Shown piece after piece: positions 37,431 through 49,068 of a stretch of 64,000 bases of DNA. The position numbers and the translations under genes were made by a program. The notes beneath the pieces are model-generated. The model searched no databases. It was not told the origin of the DNA and saw only the letters and a program-made list of their open reading frames with translations. Source of the DNA: Nemopilema nomurai (lineage: Eukaryota; Cnidaria; Scyphozoa; Rhizostomeae; Rhizostomatidae); the NCBI GenBank assembly GCA_003864495.1, contig ML133382.1, positions 414,727 through 478,726 of the forward strand. The letters run 5' to 3'. Numbering within the stretch: the first letter of the stretch is position 1; every line of letters starts with the position of its first letter.

Positions 37431-37569
37431 CGTTTACACTACGAAAACGAATCTAGGTTCAACCCGGGTTCAACCCACTTCGGTAAAATTTCGTCTAGTG
37501 TAAACGCAACCAAAGTGGGTTGAACCCAGACTGAACCTGGATTCAATTTGTCATTTTGTAGTGTAAACG
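37431..37569. repeat. Foldback repeat with CGTTTACACTA ends
   Basis: The left arm 37431-37483 (CGTTTACACTACGAAAACGA...GGGTTCAACCCACTT) is the imperfect reverse complement of 37510-37569 (AAGTGGGTTGAACCC...AGTGTAAACG). A further AGTGTAAACG copy lies in the loop at about 37496-37505, and another AAGTGGGTTGAACCC follows at 37571-37585. Nested terminal-repeat words like these are typical of non-autonomous DNA transposons. Its position just before a broken Harbinger-type gene suggests it is that element's terminus. Confidence 0.75.
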
Positions 37570-37704
37570 AAAGTGGGTTGAACCCGGTTTAGTTTTTTTC
37601 TAAGCATGTGGATTAGTGTCGAAATTCAAGAAGTGCGCCATTGTCGAATAGAAAGAAGAATAAACATCGAGATAAAAAGGATTGATAGCCAAAAAGTTTT
37701 ATAG

Positions 37705-38036
37705 TGCTTATTTTGATAAGCATTTGGGCTGATGAAAAGATTCAGCAGCAACTTGACAATTGCACTCAAAAGAAGTTGGCGAAGCGTCTGAAAGACAAGG
37801 GTGGGCTCGTGCGAACCCATCAATAAATAAACTCCAAAATAAAGCGGCTCGAAGAAGAAGAGCTACAAAAAGGTTAAAGACAACAAAAATTTGTCTGGAA
37901 GGAGCAGAGCAACTTCAAATTCTTTGATCAAATCGATAAAATAATGGGGGATAGGCCAATTACAAGACCCCAAGATTTGTTCGACAGTGGAGAGTTGGAC
38001 GTGGAAGCTGGTGATATCAGCGAGTCAGAAGATTAA
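37705..38036 (+). pseudogene. Decayed Myb/SANT-like DNA-binding protein of Harbinger-type transposon
   Basis: In successive reading frames the region reads as one Myb/SANT-like domain (Myb_DNA-bind_4 type): LISIWADEKIQQQLDNCTQK, then LAKRLKDKGG and INSKIKRLEE, then YKKVKDNKNLSGRSR, then NFKFFDQIDKIMGDRPITRP, and an acidic end SGELDVEAGDISESED before TAA. Family members are the accessory DNA-binding protein of PIF/Harbinger transposons and many domesticated relatives. Breakage is visible: an in-frame TAA at about 37825, a frame change in the GAA repeat near 37855 and another near 37912. It is therefore not expressed as a full protein. The order and spacing of the motifs make chance very unlikely. 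Confidence 0.8.
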
Positions 38037-38222
38037 TTTGAATCAGCCATTTCGAAGTCTCCAAGAAATCGAAGTTTCGAATCTTCTGGCGAATGAAAAC
38101 AATTTAAGGCGATCAAAAAAATGTATCTTTTGTAACACTCCTATTATCCTTTAAAATGGTCTAAATAGCGCAGTAAAAGCATCAATAAGTTGCACAATTT
38201 CAGCTCTCTTTATTAATTACAA

Positions 38223-38525
38223 TTAATTATAAGAATTTGAAACCTCTGCGCTTTGACCTTCGAGCAAATTAATCGAGATGTATCCGGTTTTTTGATCTCT
38301 CAATAAAGACCTTTCATATCTTGGCGTCTGGAACTTCTTCGGTCTGCCGACCCTTGGCAAATCTTTCACGGTTCTAAATTTAAAGAACTTTTTGCATACA
38401 GCGAAAGCTGCATTCTTTGAGCAGCCCACAGTTGATGCAGTTTCTTGGTAGCTTTGACCATTATTTTTATAAAAGATAATTTCCAGACGCTTCTCGTATG
38501 ATATTTCACGACGTTTAATACTTTA
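38223..38525 (-). pseudogene. Tc1/mariner-like transposase, N-terminal DNA-binding part only
   Basis: On the minus strand an open frame of about 100 codons reads as the paired-like HTH region of Tc1/mariner transposases: IKRREISYEKRLEIIFYKNN, then QSYQETASTVGCSKNAAFAV, and the GRPR-like linker VKDLPRVGRPKKFQTP. The frame stops at 38223 before any DDE/D catalytic domain, and downstream DNA on that strand is occupied by the Harbinger-type relic. It opens after a TAA, with no ATG. It is most simply a truncated insertion; a domesticated DNA-binding exon is possible but unsupported. Confidence 0.75.
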
Positions 38526-39171
38526 ATACGTTTAATGATTCTGGCCTAGAAAATTTTTACGGTTAATCTTTTTTCGAATAATGTGGCGAAATTGAAATAT
38601 TTCGAAAAATGAACAACGTCTTGTGAAGTTTCATGGAAATAGCCGGTTGTAGTACTTAAAAAGAAAGGATCAAAGTCAGGTTTTTTAAAGCTTTAATCAT
38701 AAGCGTCTTTCGAAACTTCCAATCGTCCCAAGACTTTTTGAACGGTAGTGTATGAAATGTAAGAGGAATTTCTAGAGAGGCGGGAATAAAAGAGAAGCGG
38801 GAATATTAGAGTAAATACGATAACTTCATACTTCTGAACCAAACTAAGCTCAGTACCAGAAGCAACAAGTGCAGGCAGAATTTGCATTATATTTTGCTAC
38901 TTAAACCTTTCAAGCTCATATTTGATGATTAAAATCGATAAAATATTAAAAACTAATCCACTAATTCATATTTGCCGATTCTGAGTTCTGTTTCCATGGT
39001 AACGGTAACAAAAATGAGCCAAAGTGAGGCTACACATGGCCGAGGCTGCTGTGGGCAGTTTGTTTTCATAGTTTTTGGTTAGGCCTATTCATTATTTAGT
39101 AGTTGCAAGGCAACTTTTGGTAGTAGCGATGGGCATTGGCACTCACATGATTGTTGATATTGATACTGAGC
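38526..39171. other. No gene seen; PTPDC1-like promoter region
   Basis: AT-rich sequence between the transposon relics and the PTPDC1-like start codon. No conserved promoter motif was identified. Confidence 0.4.
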
Positions 39172-42100
39172 ATGGCTGATAAGAAAGGAGAGGTTAAGTG
39201 GACTGCTAATAACCGAAGTCAAGAATGGAAAAGTACTCCATTACCAGTAGATCCGAAGTACTCAAAAGTAGGAGAAAGAATTCGGCACATTACACCTACC
39301 GCTTTTCAATGCTCGATGTTTTGTGGTGGGAAGCAATGCAAGTATGACAACCCGGCAAAATGGAAAGATGAAGAAATGGCAATTAAGGGCTTGTATTCAT
39401 CATGGTAAATGTGAATTTTTTAGAATGTTCTCTTCGACCCTATTTTACTCGTTAACTCTGCATGTTTGCAATTTACGTATTGAGTTTGATACTATGGCTG
39501 AGATATTTCTATTTAGCTTGCATTTGAATACTTTAGTAAAGCTACCCTTGCGATTGCTCGTATCTTGTATCTTTATGAAAGTATTTCAACAATGAGATCA
39601 GACGAATATCTACAATGAGATCTAACGAATAAACAATCTGATAAGCAAGTGAACTTTATTACATACCTGCATAAACATGGAATTTGATAAGAAGACGCGG
39701 ACCAGCTGCTGCAAATTTACTACCATTGTTCTCCAAAGCAACAAATTACGCTACATAATTCTGTCTCATTCCAAGTGCAATTCTCATTGCTATTAACCAT
39801 ATGGACCTTTATGGCACAGGAATACTAATTGTTGCTACGAGTATACATGTATATACGTATAGCAACTGTGATTATGTAAATGGTTTCAAACCCACATTCG
39901 CATGGATTTGTCAAATTACATGATAGATATTTAGAGCTGGGTCATGGTGAATTGAAGGTGTGCTTCAGAATCAGTGAATATTCCCATTCTAGCGTGTGTT
40001 CTTAAACATGCCATTCAATGTAACCCAAAGTCATAATAATCATCATGAATAATCATCTTGAGCACACTCATGTTATCACTACATTGTACGGGATAAAGGA
40101 AAGGGTTTCTAGAGTGAATAATTTATTTGTTTGATGGATACAAGAGCTGTTAGTTCAAGTTAAACTTTGGCTTTAACTTAAAGCCTTAATGAGAAGCAAG
40201 ATAAGCGTGAATGAAACTGGGCAATGAGCCCTTTCAAATCGAATTTTTTTCCAAATCATATCAATCAGGAAGAAACCAGATTTAATTGGTTTCAGAAAAT
40301 GCATGTGCTCTGTTCTTTATGTAGATTTTTGTGGTTTACTTGTTCTCTTGTATTTTAGCTGCACTCTCAGTAATCCATTATACAGAGTATTTTTTCTGAA
40401 AATAATTTGGAAACAATGTTGTCGTTCATTATGCTTAATGATATTTTCAAAACTTGATCTGATTGCAATTAAGTTTCTTCTTCTAAATTCATTACCACCA
40501 GAAAAACTCTCCAAGGCCCTTTTCATCTGACACATCTCAGAGTTTATGTGTAAACTGGATATTCAAATATAAAATGCAAATGTTTCCTTTCTCTCATACT
40601 AATTAATTTCTTTCTAGGATCACCAGTAGAATCATGGCAATGGCAAGACCATCAACTTATGCAATAAATGAGTTTGGTATCATTAAACAGTTCAAAGCGT
40701 ATGTAAAACTTCATATGTGAAGCTTATTGACAAGTGTCTTAATTTCTCTTGTATGAACATGTAGGATTTAAAGAGTGGAAATCTTTGTCTCAGAGCCTTC
40801 AGCTAGATACCTTGTCCATCCCTCCACTCTTTTATTGTCCTAAGGCTAAATGCCCCGCATTTGTCAAACCTTGAATGTTTCATGTACCTTAAGAAAAGGC
40901 TTGATTGTTCTCTAAATGTAATTTAGAATTATGAATTATGTAATTTTGTTGGCTTGTTGATATTTGAATGAAAGATATGCACTACACCAAGGTTGTGGGA
41001 AATGAAAACCTTTCTCTAGGTAATAGATCCTCAAGTAAGTTATGGTCAAGCCAACATGCTTGAGTGATGCAGCTGTTCTGTTTTTTTTTCGTTCAAGCTA
41101 ACAAGGCTTCTTTGTATGGGAATAGTAACAAAAATACCTACTGCCAAATATCTATGATAAAATGCATCAATATGTTTTGTATTGCACAACCATATTTATG
41201 TTCTTCTTCAAAACATTTTCGTTTTTTAAGACACAATAAAATGGTTTTTGAATAATTTTGGACAGAAACATGATTGAAGGAACAATTTTACCTTCCCAGT
41301 GCTTCCCAGAGAAAAAGTAGTTTTTATCAAAGCTTACATAGATGTTGGGTAGATTGCCCCTCGTGTCTGTAAAAAGAGTTGTTTTTGAATATTTCTTTTT
41401 TATGCTAAGTAAGTCCTCTTGTTTCAGGAACAACATATCAGCAATTATTAACCTACAGCATCCAGGAGAACATGCAAGTTGTGGATTCGGCTTAGAGGCT
41501 GGCGGCTTTTCCTACGTTCCACAGGAGTTTATGGATGAGGATGGTAGGCAAATCATTTTATTTTAGACAAGGAAAAGGACAGTTTACTGTATGCACCAAA
41601 AGTTTTGAAGCAAAATTCATATGCTGACAAAAGTTGATTTCAGAATAAAGATGTTCTGCTGTTATAGCAGGGGTGCAACTAGGATATTTTAAGGGCAGGG
41701 GTTTCGTGGTAGAAATGGGGCATAAAGACATTAGTTTGATGGGAATAGGATAAAATCCACTTCCTTGCCAAAAAGGGCAGGGGTTGTAAACCCCACAACC
41801 CCCCCTTAGATGTGCCCCTTTATAGATATTTCACCATTGAAATGTAAGAATAATCTTTGTGAATGTGCAGAAGAATAACTGTTTAAGCATGATTCCATAA
41901 ACAAGCATTTTTATTCACTTTAATGTAAACATTGATTAAAAAGGCACTGAAAAAGATGGTTGGGGCCCCTCCCTCTGAAATTAACTGTTTGCATTTCAAT
42001 CTAACCAATTGCATCAATTTCATCAGTACAGTGCTAAAACTTTATGGAAACTGTCTTAATCTTTCTTTAATGGGTGACAGTCTTTTGCGAGGTTTAAGTC

Positions 42101-45100
42101 TTTATTTGGTTTCAGAGGTAAGTTGCAGGTCAGAGTTACGCAAATTAAAGAGCCATCAATTTAAGAATGTTTTTGTAGCACTCCGAATGAATGTTATTTC
42201 CCCTTGATTTAAGCCCAAAGAAAGTTTCGCTGAGAATGCTGGAAAGGCAAAGAGAAGCTCTGTTCATGTTTTTTTTATAGAAATGTAATCTTAAATATAC
42301 TAGCATTTGACAGTTTTTTCAGTACTTTACTCATCTAGCTCTTTTTTCACTACAGCATCACACTGTTATTTAATAGAGTTTCATCAGATTCCAATCTATG
42401 CAAAAATAATCTTTAAAAACACATTTTCTTTCAGTATTCTTCTACAACTTTTGTTGGTGAGTTATCCTTTTTATTAGCGTTTAATTGGCACCTATATATT
42501 AAGTATCTGTAGAAAAGATCCTTGTTTCTGTCATCTCCTGATCTGTCATGAAATTCGAGATTCTATTGCCTAATGATTGCATTTAGCTTGAGGCTTGTAG
42601 TTGTAGCTTAGAATTTCCCGCCCTGTAAACCTCAAGCGTAGACGTTTCGTTGATAGTTAATGATGCTCTAATTTGTATGATAGCAACGAGGAGGTCCCTC
42701 GTCAAAGACTTGAGCCCTGACCTGGGGTCCTTTTCGTAGATTGTAGATTTCGTAGATTCATAGTTTTCGTTATATTATTAAATCCATTTCCCGGCGTATA
42801 GGGACGACTATGGTGTCCGTGCCTTGCAGTCTATAGTTGACATGGTCAAAGTGATGGACTTTGCGCTTATGGACGGAAAGGTACGTCTGATCATACTCAG
42901 ATGTTGCGATTTTTGTCATAATTTAAGCAGTGATAGCTCCAGGAACTAGGCATTTGAAGCGCAGATGAATAAGCTAATGAGCTTTCAAGAAACAACCAGA
43001 TCTGAGGTTAACAGAAGCCTTAAGCATCCGTTGTACTCTACGTTGACATTTGTGTTTTCGCATTTCCCCCAGGTCGCCATTCACTGTCATGCTGGTTTGG
43101 GGCGCACTGGTGTCCTCATTGCATGTTATTTTGTTTATTCGCAGCGAATGAAGGCAGATTCGGTAAGTTGTTCTTCGTAAAGAGTTATTTTGACAGTTGT
43201 CACGCGGGAGTTGAGCCTGAAATCAAACTAACATATAATGTGACAGCAGTACTCGTGACTAATCTAATGCAGATTTAATTCTGTCACTCTCTGCTACCAT
43301 ATGCAAAGTGGTTTTACTATTCTGGAGCAATTTCCTTGCTAAATGTTAAATATTTTGCAGAATGAAAATCTTCTCACTAATGCATTCTTTTGCAGGCCAT
43401 CAATGCTGTCCGAGCCAAGAGGTAAAAAGAGCTTGACATTTTAGCAAAAATATCATTTGAATCAACTTTTTTAACTCTGAATTTCTTTCAAGCTGCGATT
43501 CGATTTCGTTCTGTTTGCACCTAGCTGTGGCTATTAAAAGGTTTTTTGAATAAAAATAGAATCTTTGTTTCAGTATGAAAAGGACTTGTTTGAAAAGCTT
43601 AAAATACGCTTCAAAAAACACTATCCACCGGCATCAAATAATTCCCACCCCCATTTTTTTCAAACCCTTCTGTAAACTATTTTATATCTTTTTGCGATTG
43701 TAAGTTCCCTCCACTGTAAATTCTCATCATTTCACAATTGCACAAGAATCTTTCATTTTCCTCATAACACTATCCACCATTTTCTCAACCCCCTAAGCCA
43801 CATTATTCTGTTCTTGAGAAAAGCCTCGTTATCACTCATAGCATTTACTGCTGCTGTAAGTAAAAGTAATTGTATTTAGATGAAACAACTTTTCTAACTA
43901 CGCTTCTTTTGTAGGCCGAAGTCGATTCAGACACGAGGGCAGATCGCATGTGTCCGAGACTTCGAGACGTATCTACGACCAATGTGGATCATATTTGCCA
44001 ACTCGTAGGTTTATTTCTTATCACAATTTATACCATCTGTCTCATTTCAAAGAAGAAGGGTTTTCTAATTCACTACTGTAGATTGTTTTCCAGTAGATCG
44101 AAAGATCACAATTAGGTGCTTTAGGCCTCGATGTAATTTGATGTATCAAATGTGTAACAAAACATGAAATAAGCTTTAATCAGCACAGTGATTAGTTTAA
44201 TTTCTATCTCAAGGCTAACCCAACACAAGCCATTCTCGCTAACACAATTTTTGAAGCGTCAAGCTCACATCCTTCATGGCGAAGAAGAAAGGGAACTTAG
44301 ATATGTTCCTAAAGTGAGTATGTTTACACCTACTTTCAATTTGGAAAGATGCCGCATAATCCTTCTGTCTTGAGGCATCGGTGAGACTTCCACTCAAAGT
44401 GGGTACTGGAATTTCTGTTTGCGAAAATTGTTCAACCGGTTTCGTTCTCTCCATCTGTCACTGCAAAAAGTAAATTACCCTAGTCTTGAACTATTGTTCC
44501 ATGGAAAGAAATTGTAAGATCCATGCTTCTTAAATGAACCTTTTTTATTATTTATCAATATTGTTTAATGGTGCTTGGCTATTTACACATACTCGGCACA
44601 AAGACAAACACATATTCACGTTTAGTTTACTGACCAGGCAACCTCCATTATTGAAGTAAAACGTCTGCCGATAAAGAGGACGGGACATTTATTGATTAGC
44701 TCGCTACTTGTTTATAGTATTTTTTAGTAGTCCTAGTTGTGTATCACCGTTACATTACGTTTCTGACTGCGTCCAGGTTGTGTTTGTCATCTGCCAACGC
44801 CTTCTCGACGCCACAGGCATCGACTTCCAGTTGAAGAATATCACGGTGCTACGCAGGCGCGGTTTCAATTCCCTGAGTCTCACAGACGAGTCAAATGAAG
44901 TGCTTTCATCAGAAGGAGAAGCAGCATCAAGAAAACTTGACATTGAGTGGAAAGGACAAAAGAATAGATCTGACAGCGATTTCGTCATAGGTCATACTAG
45001 GAGCGAAAGTAGTGAAGCGGACTCCTTATTTCCGGATGAATTAAAGAACAAGGTTTATTATAGTTCTCTTGGGGATGGTCCCGAAGAACCGTGTGGTATA

Positions 45101-47301
45101 GACGAACTGATACCAGAGCAAGCAATACGGCACACAGTCTCTGAATCAGTCTTGCTGGATACGAAGAGGGAAAGCAGTTTGATTGATGAGGTCCAGAGAA
45201 GAAACAGGGCAGCCACAGACAACCCTTTGAGAGTAATTGACAACGAAGATAACTACACTACATGCGATACTGCAAGGATTTCTGATAATGACGAGGCCAT
45301 TACTATTAACATGAAAAAGGGGTCGTCGCTTGTCGATGACAACGCTGAACACGTGACACGTACGGATGTTGCGTTATCCAATGAGACGTTCGAGGGGCAG
45401 GGGTACGGCAGTGCGGGTTGTAGAACTAGAAGCAATCACTTGACACAGGACCAAACAGAACCATTTGGAGCTGCAACGGAAGAGAAGAATTTCGTCACCC
45501 AATTATCGGTTGAGTCAAATAGCAACACTCTAGCAGGTGTAGCTGCAAGCCTGTCGCCAAAAGTGAACCTTGGGAAGCTTTTCTCGAAGCTTGAGAAATA
45601 CAAGGTGGGTAAGGCATAGCTTGTTGCTAGTCGTTTGAAGACAAGCTCGTTTTTTATTAAAATCTATAAAGGTTAACAATTAGACTATACTCTTTATTAA
45701 CAATTATCAACGTTATTAACAATTAGACTAGACTAATTCTTAGACTCTTCAAAGTTTAACAAGTTTATGACCAATTAAGGGCTAAATGCTTGACATCAGT
45801 GTCTAGATTGAGCTTTTTTGCTTTTTGATTAAAGCTGTCAATATCAAGTCAGTAGTCCAAAGATCATCTGATTTTTGTGTTCTATTTCAGAATGACCTAA
45901 ATCAATCAGAGGGCACTTGGCAGCTGTTGTCAAAGGAGGAGGATACATTTCTCTTGTCCTGCTTGCTTTGGCACTGGTTTGAGCATCTAGAGGTAAGTGG
46001 TTGGCTGTATCTTGATCTTAATTACTCTCACTCTAAAATGATGATTAATTGTAATGACGATTAATGGTAGTGATGGTTCACATGGATGACACATTTTTAT
46101 TATGATTAATTTTATTTTGAAATAGAGGCACATTTATGTAAAGTCTCTTAGCTTTTATAAATTGAAAAAACCGAAGGTAACTGAATGAGTAATTCCCAAA
46201 AGATGCACCAAAGTATTTAAGTGTAGTAAAAACAAGCTTTTGAAGTTTTTACTTTTTCTCCTTTTACAGGCTCCGGTAATCAATGACAAAGACTTGGAAA
46301 TAATCGGGAACTTTGAAGATGATTCTTTGAAAGGCTTTGAGTCGCTGGATAGAGTGAGTTTTCGACTTTAGATTCTTTAAACTGCCTCATTCTTCATATT
46401 TTGCGCATCAAATTACCCAAAGCCAAAGTTTGAACATAGGACAGACAACCTTTTCCAATGGCAACCCTCCAGAGACAACCTTTTCCAAATGGGGATATTT
46501 TGAAATTACTTTGCAGTAAGCAAGACGAGATATCTCGAGGTTCTAGAAGCAGAAGTAAATTTGTATAATCTAGAAGCTCAGAAAAGTTGTTATTATAGTT
46601 GAATTATGGAAAGATTAAAGTATTAGTCGATCGATGTTCACAAAAATTTAATAGATCATATATATTTTGAAGCAGTCAGTTCGAGAAGATAGATAGGGTA
46701 AATTCCCCCCACTCAACCAAAAAATTTAAAATTGAGCTTTTGTATTTTAGGACAAGCGAAAGACATTACAAGCTGTATTACAAACATTCTTGAAGGTACT
46801 TTTCCCGTTTTGTTAGCCTTCATTTTTCTGTAGATGCTTTATAACTGTAGATGCCGCAGATTCCCGCAAATGGCAAGGCGACTTGTTATTAAAAATTAAT
46901 TGTTCTACCTGCAGTATTCTGGTATACCCTGTTAGAATGGAAGAGAATCGGTGTAGTATCATGATATTTTCCTCTCCCTTCGAGCATGACTTAGTGGCGC
47001 TGAATTGCTTGCTCTTCCAATGCCCTGTTAGTCTCATCCTTTATTTTATTCATTCGTAATTTGCATTAGTGGTTACTTTTCCTTGCAGTTGACGAGCTCA
47101 TCGAATGAACTTAGGGACAAAGCGTTGCAGAAAATATCCATGGTGTTTACCAGGTCGACTTCTATACCAAGGAAATCGAGATCCGAAAAAACAGCCCTTG
47201 TGAAGGACGCGGCTGGCGATGTCTCGAAGAAAAGTATCAGCTGTCTTGACTTTCTGGACTTTTTAGACAGACTTTGTGATACAAAAGTTTTTGACGCATA
47301 G
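39172..47301 (+). CDS. PTPDC1: PTPDC1-like protein tyrosine phosphatase (complete, 14 exons, 702 aa)
   Basis: Exons: 39172-39404, 40618-40698, 41428-41543, 42435-42456, 42802-42880, 43073-43162, 43396-43421, 43915-44004, 44214-44313, 44777-45604, 45891-45992, 46270-46353, 46751-46795, 47089-47301 (TAG); 2109 nt, in frame. The N-terminal block KYSKVGERIRHITP plus KYDNPAKW matches vertebrate PTPDC1 (KYTKVGERLRHVIP, KYENPARW). The dual-specificity phosphatase fold has the general-acid loop WDDYG (Asp152/153) and P-loop HCHAGLGRTG with catalytic Cys182 and Arg188, then RPKSIQTRGQ. The large exon 44777-45604 encodes an acidic, Ser-rich disordered segment with little family similarity. The C-terminal region (exons 11-14) keeps a PTPDC1 block: FLLSCLLWHWFEHLEAPVI versus human FILCSLMWSWVEQLKEPVI. 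Known role: vertebrate PTPDC1, related to CDC14-type enzymes, is implicated in centrosome/cilium control. The true ATG is 39172 (MADKK). Confidence 0.94.
41665..41821. repeat. Probable dispersed repeat in PTPDC1-like intron 3
   Basis: A GC-richer block with two direct copies of AAGGGCAGGGGTT (about 41691 and 41775) lies between GGGGTGCAACTAGG and CCTTAGATGTGCCCCT edges. It contrasts with the AT-rich intron around it and resembles a SINE- or MITE-like relic. Confidence 0.35.
46442..46496. repeat. Short tandem duplication in PTPDC1-like intron 12
   Basis: AGACAACCTTTTCCAA(A)TGG occurs twice within about 55 bases, separated by CAACCCTCC. Confidence 0.7.
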
Positions 47302-49068
47302 TGAGGTCTAATTGCTTGAACTTCAGCGAGGCTTTTATGAAAAGATTGCTTAGTTGCTGGGGTGGCTTTAAGTTGAAGTTAAAATATTTGATGTGTGCTA
47401 CTTTTTGTTCACTTCAACGCATAACTTTAATAAACCTCTCAATTAATTTGTGCTAGATGAATGCTTAGTATTTGCTATAGGGCCGGTTTCATCGAAAGCT
47501 GACTAAGTTTTGCTGGTCAAAATCTGTCAAACAGACTTTAATACTAAACATAACGATTAGTTAACGTTAAAACCCCATTCGAGACATCTTTTCCACCTAG
47601 CTACCAAGTGAGTGGTTAGAGTTGTCGGATAGGACTAGTTACTAGAACCTGTTTCATTTCATAATGTCTTTCTCTCGAAGTAATTGCGTAGGATAAAGTC
47701 AATAGTAAATATTTCCAAGTAAGTATGACAAATGTTTTGTCTGGCGTTTGACAAAGATCATTGAAGTCTTGTTTCTGAAAGAGTGATTACCCAAATGGGA
47801 CTTTGCACAATACTCTGGCTATGAAGGAAGAAAGTTTAGAACACCCTCTGACATCTCTGGAGTATTGAGTTTTTCTTGAACGATCCGCTGACATGTTTTA
47901 CTTTCCGTTGTAAACTATATTGCGACATGAACCGACAATTCCAGATACTTAAATCGATCGGTTGTTTGTGTAATCGCCCAAACAGTCAATATTTTGTGGT
48001 TTTTATCGTTAGCTGTTTAGCTTTACTTGAGTTTAACTTATAGGCTTTTGAATTCTGAGTGTCAATATATTATGGATTTGTACAGATATAGAAACAACCG
48101 TAGCTGTCCAAGCGAAAGCTTTTTTATTTTAAAAATTTGTTACTATAAAACAAGAGTGTTTGGCGTCATTGTTTACGTAGACTATTCATTTATGAGTTGA
48201 CGCAGATTTTTTTATGTATTGCCACAAGAACATATTTCAGGACGAGATTTTATTGCCTTTTTGTGCCTTCTGCTTCTTTGGGCAAATATAGATATCAATC
48301 ATTCTGTCAAATCATTGAAGTATCAGTGCAACTTTTGTCTACAGTTTAGAAATGAAGATTAAACCTATCTAGAGCATACTGTTGCGCGATGGAAGCCTAT
48401 TGAAAATTGCAAATCCTGCATTTGAAAAAGGTTGCTTTCTCTTACGCTGCTTCGAAAATTAATCGATTGAAGATAGAAGGCTCCAGTTTTTATTCAGTCT
48501 TCTTTTTCTATGCAATTTTTTCCTGAGAAGCCTTATTTGTTTTCAGTTGTGTCACTGTATTCTGATTGTGCTAATTACTGAAGGTTTAATATCCTCCAAT
48601 GATAGAACTGTCCTGGCTTTTTAATCTCGTAATCAACTGCTATTCAATTTATCGACATATAATCTGTAAATACACAGTGAGGCAACTCCTAGTCCACAAG
48701 GTACTATGAATTTAAAAAATAACACAATGCTAGTTGCAAGAAACAAACAAAAAATCAAATTCTTTATTTAATGTAGCTAATTGATCTAAATTATGCAATG
48801 TAAGATATTTATATCGCCTATAATTGTCATAGCGTAGACAGCGCGAATTCTGTTTGTTTAAGATTCAAATCATAATTAAAAAGCTTCTTGTTAAATGGCA
48901 ATATTTTTTCAAGAATAAACTTGTACTTTGGGAATGGGGGCTTTAACTTAGGGATAGGACGTTCAAGAGGATGTTGACTTTTTACGGAATTTGCTTTGAA
49001 GGGCGTCGACGGTATTGTTGCTGTTGTTGTAGCCTAATAAAAATAGCAGTATTCAAGGAAACATCAAA
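47302..49068. other. Intergenic, PTPDC1-like to MICU3-like; no gene seen
   Basis: Contains the PTPDC1-like 3' untranslated region and the MICU3-like promoter. No coding signal on either strand. Confidence 0.55.
47429..47434 (+). promoter_or_regulatory. Polyadenylation signal AATAAA of the PTPDC1-like gene
   Basis: AATAAA lies 128 bases after the stop codon at 47301, followed by a T/G-rich stretch. Confidence 0.65.
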
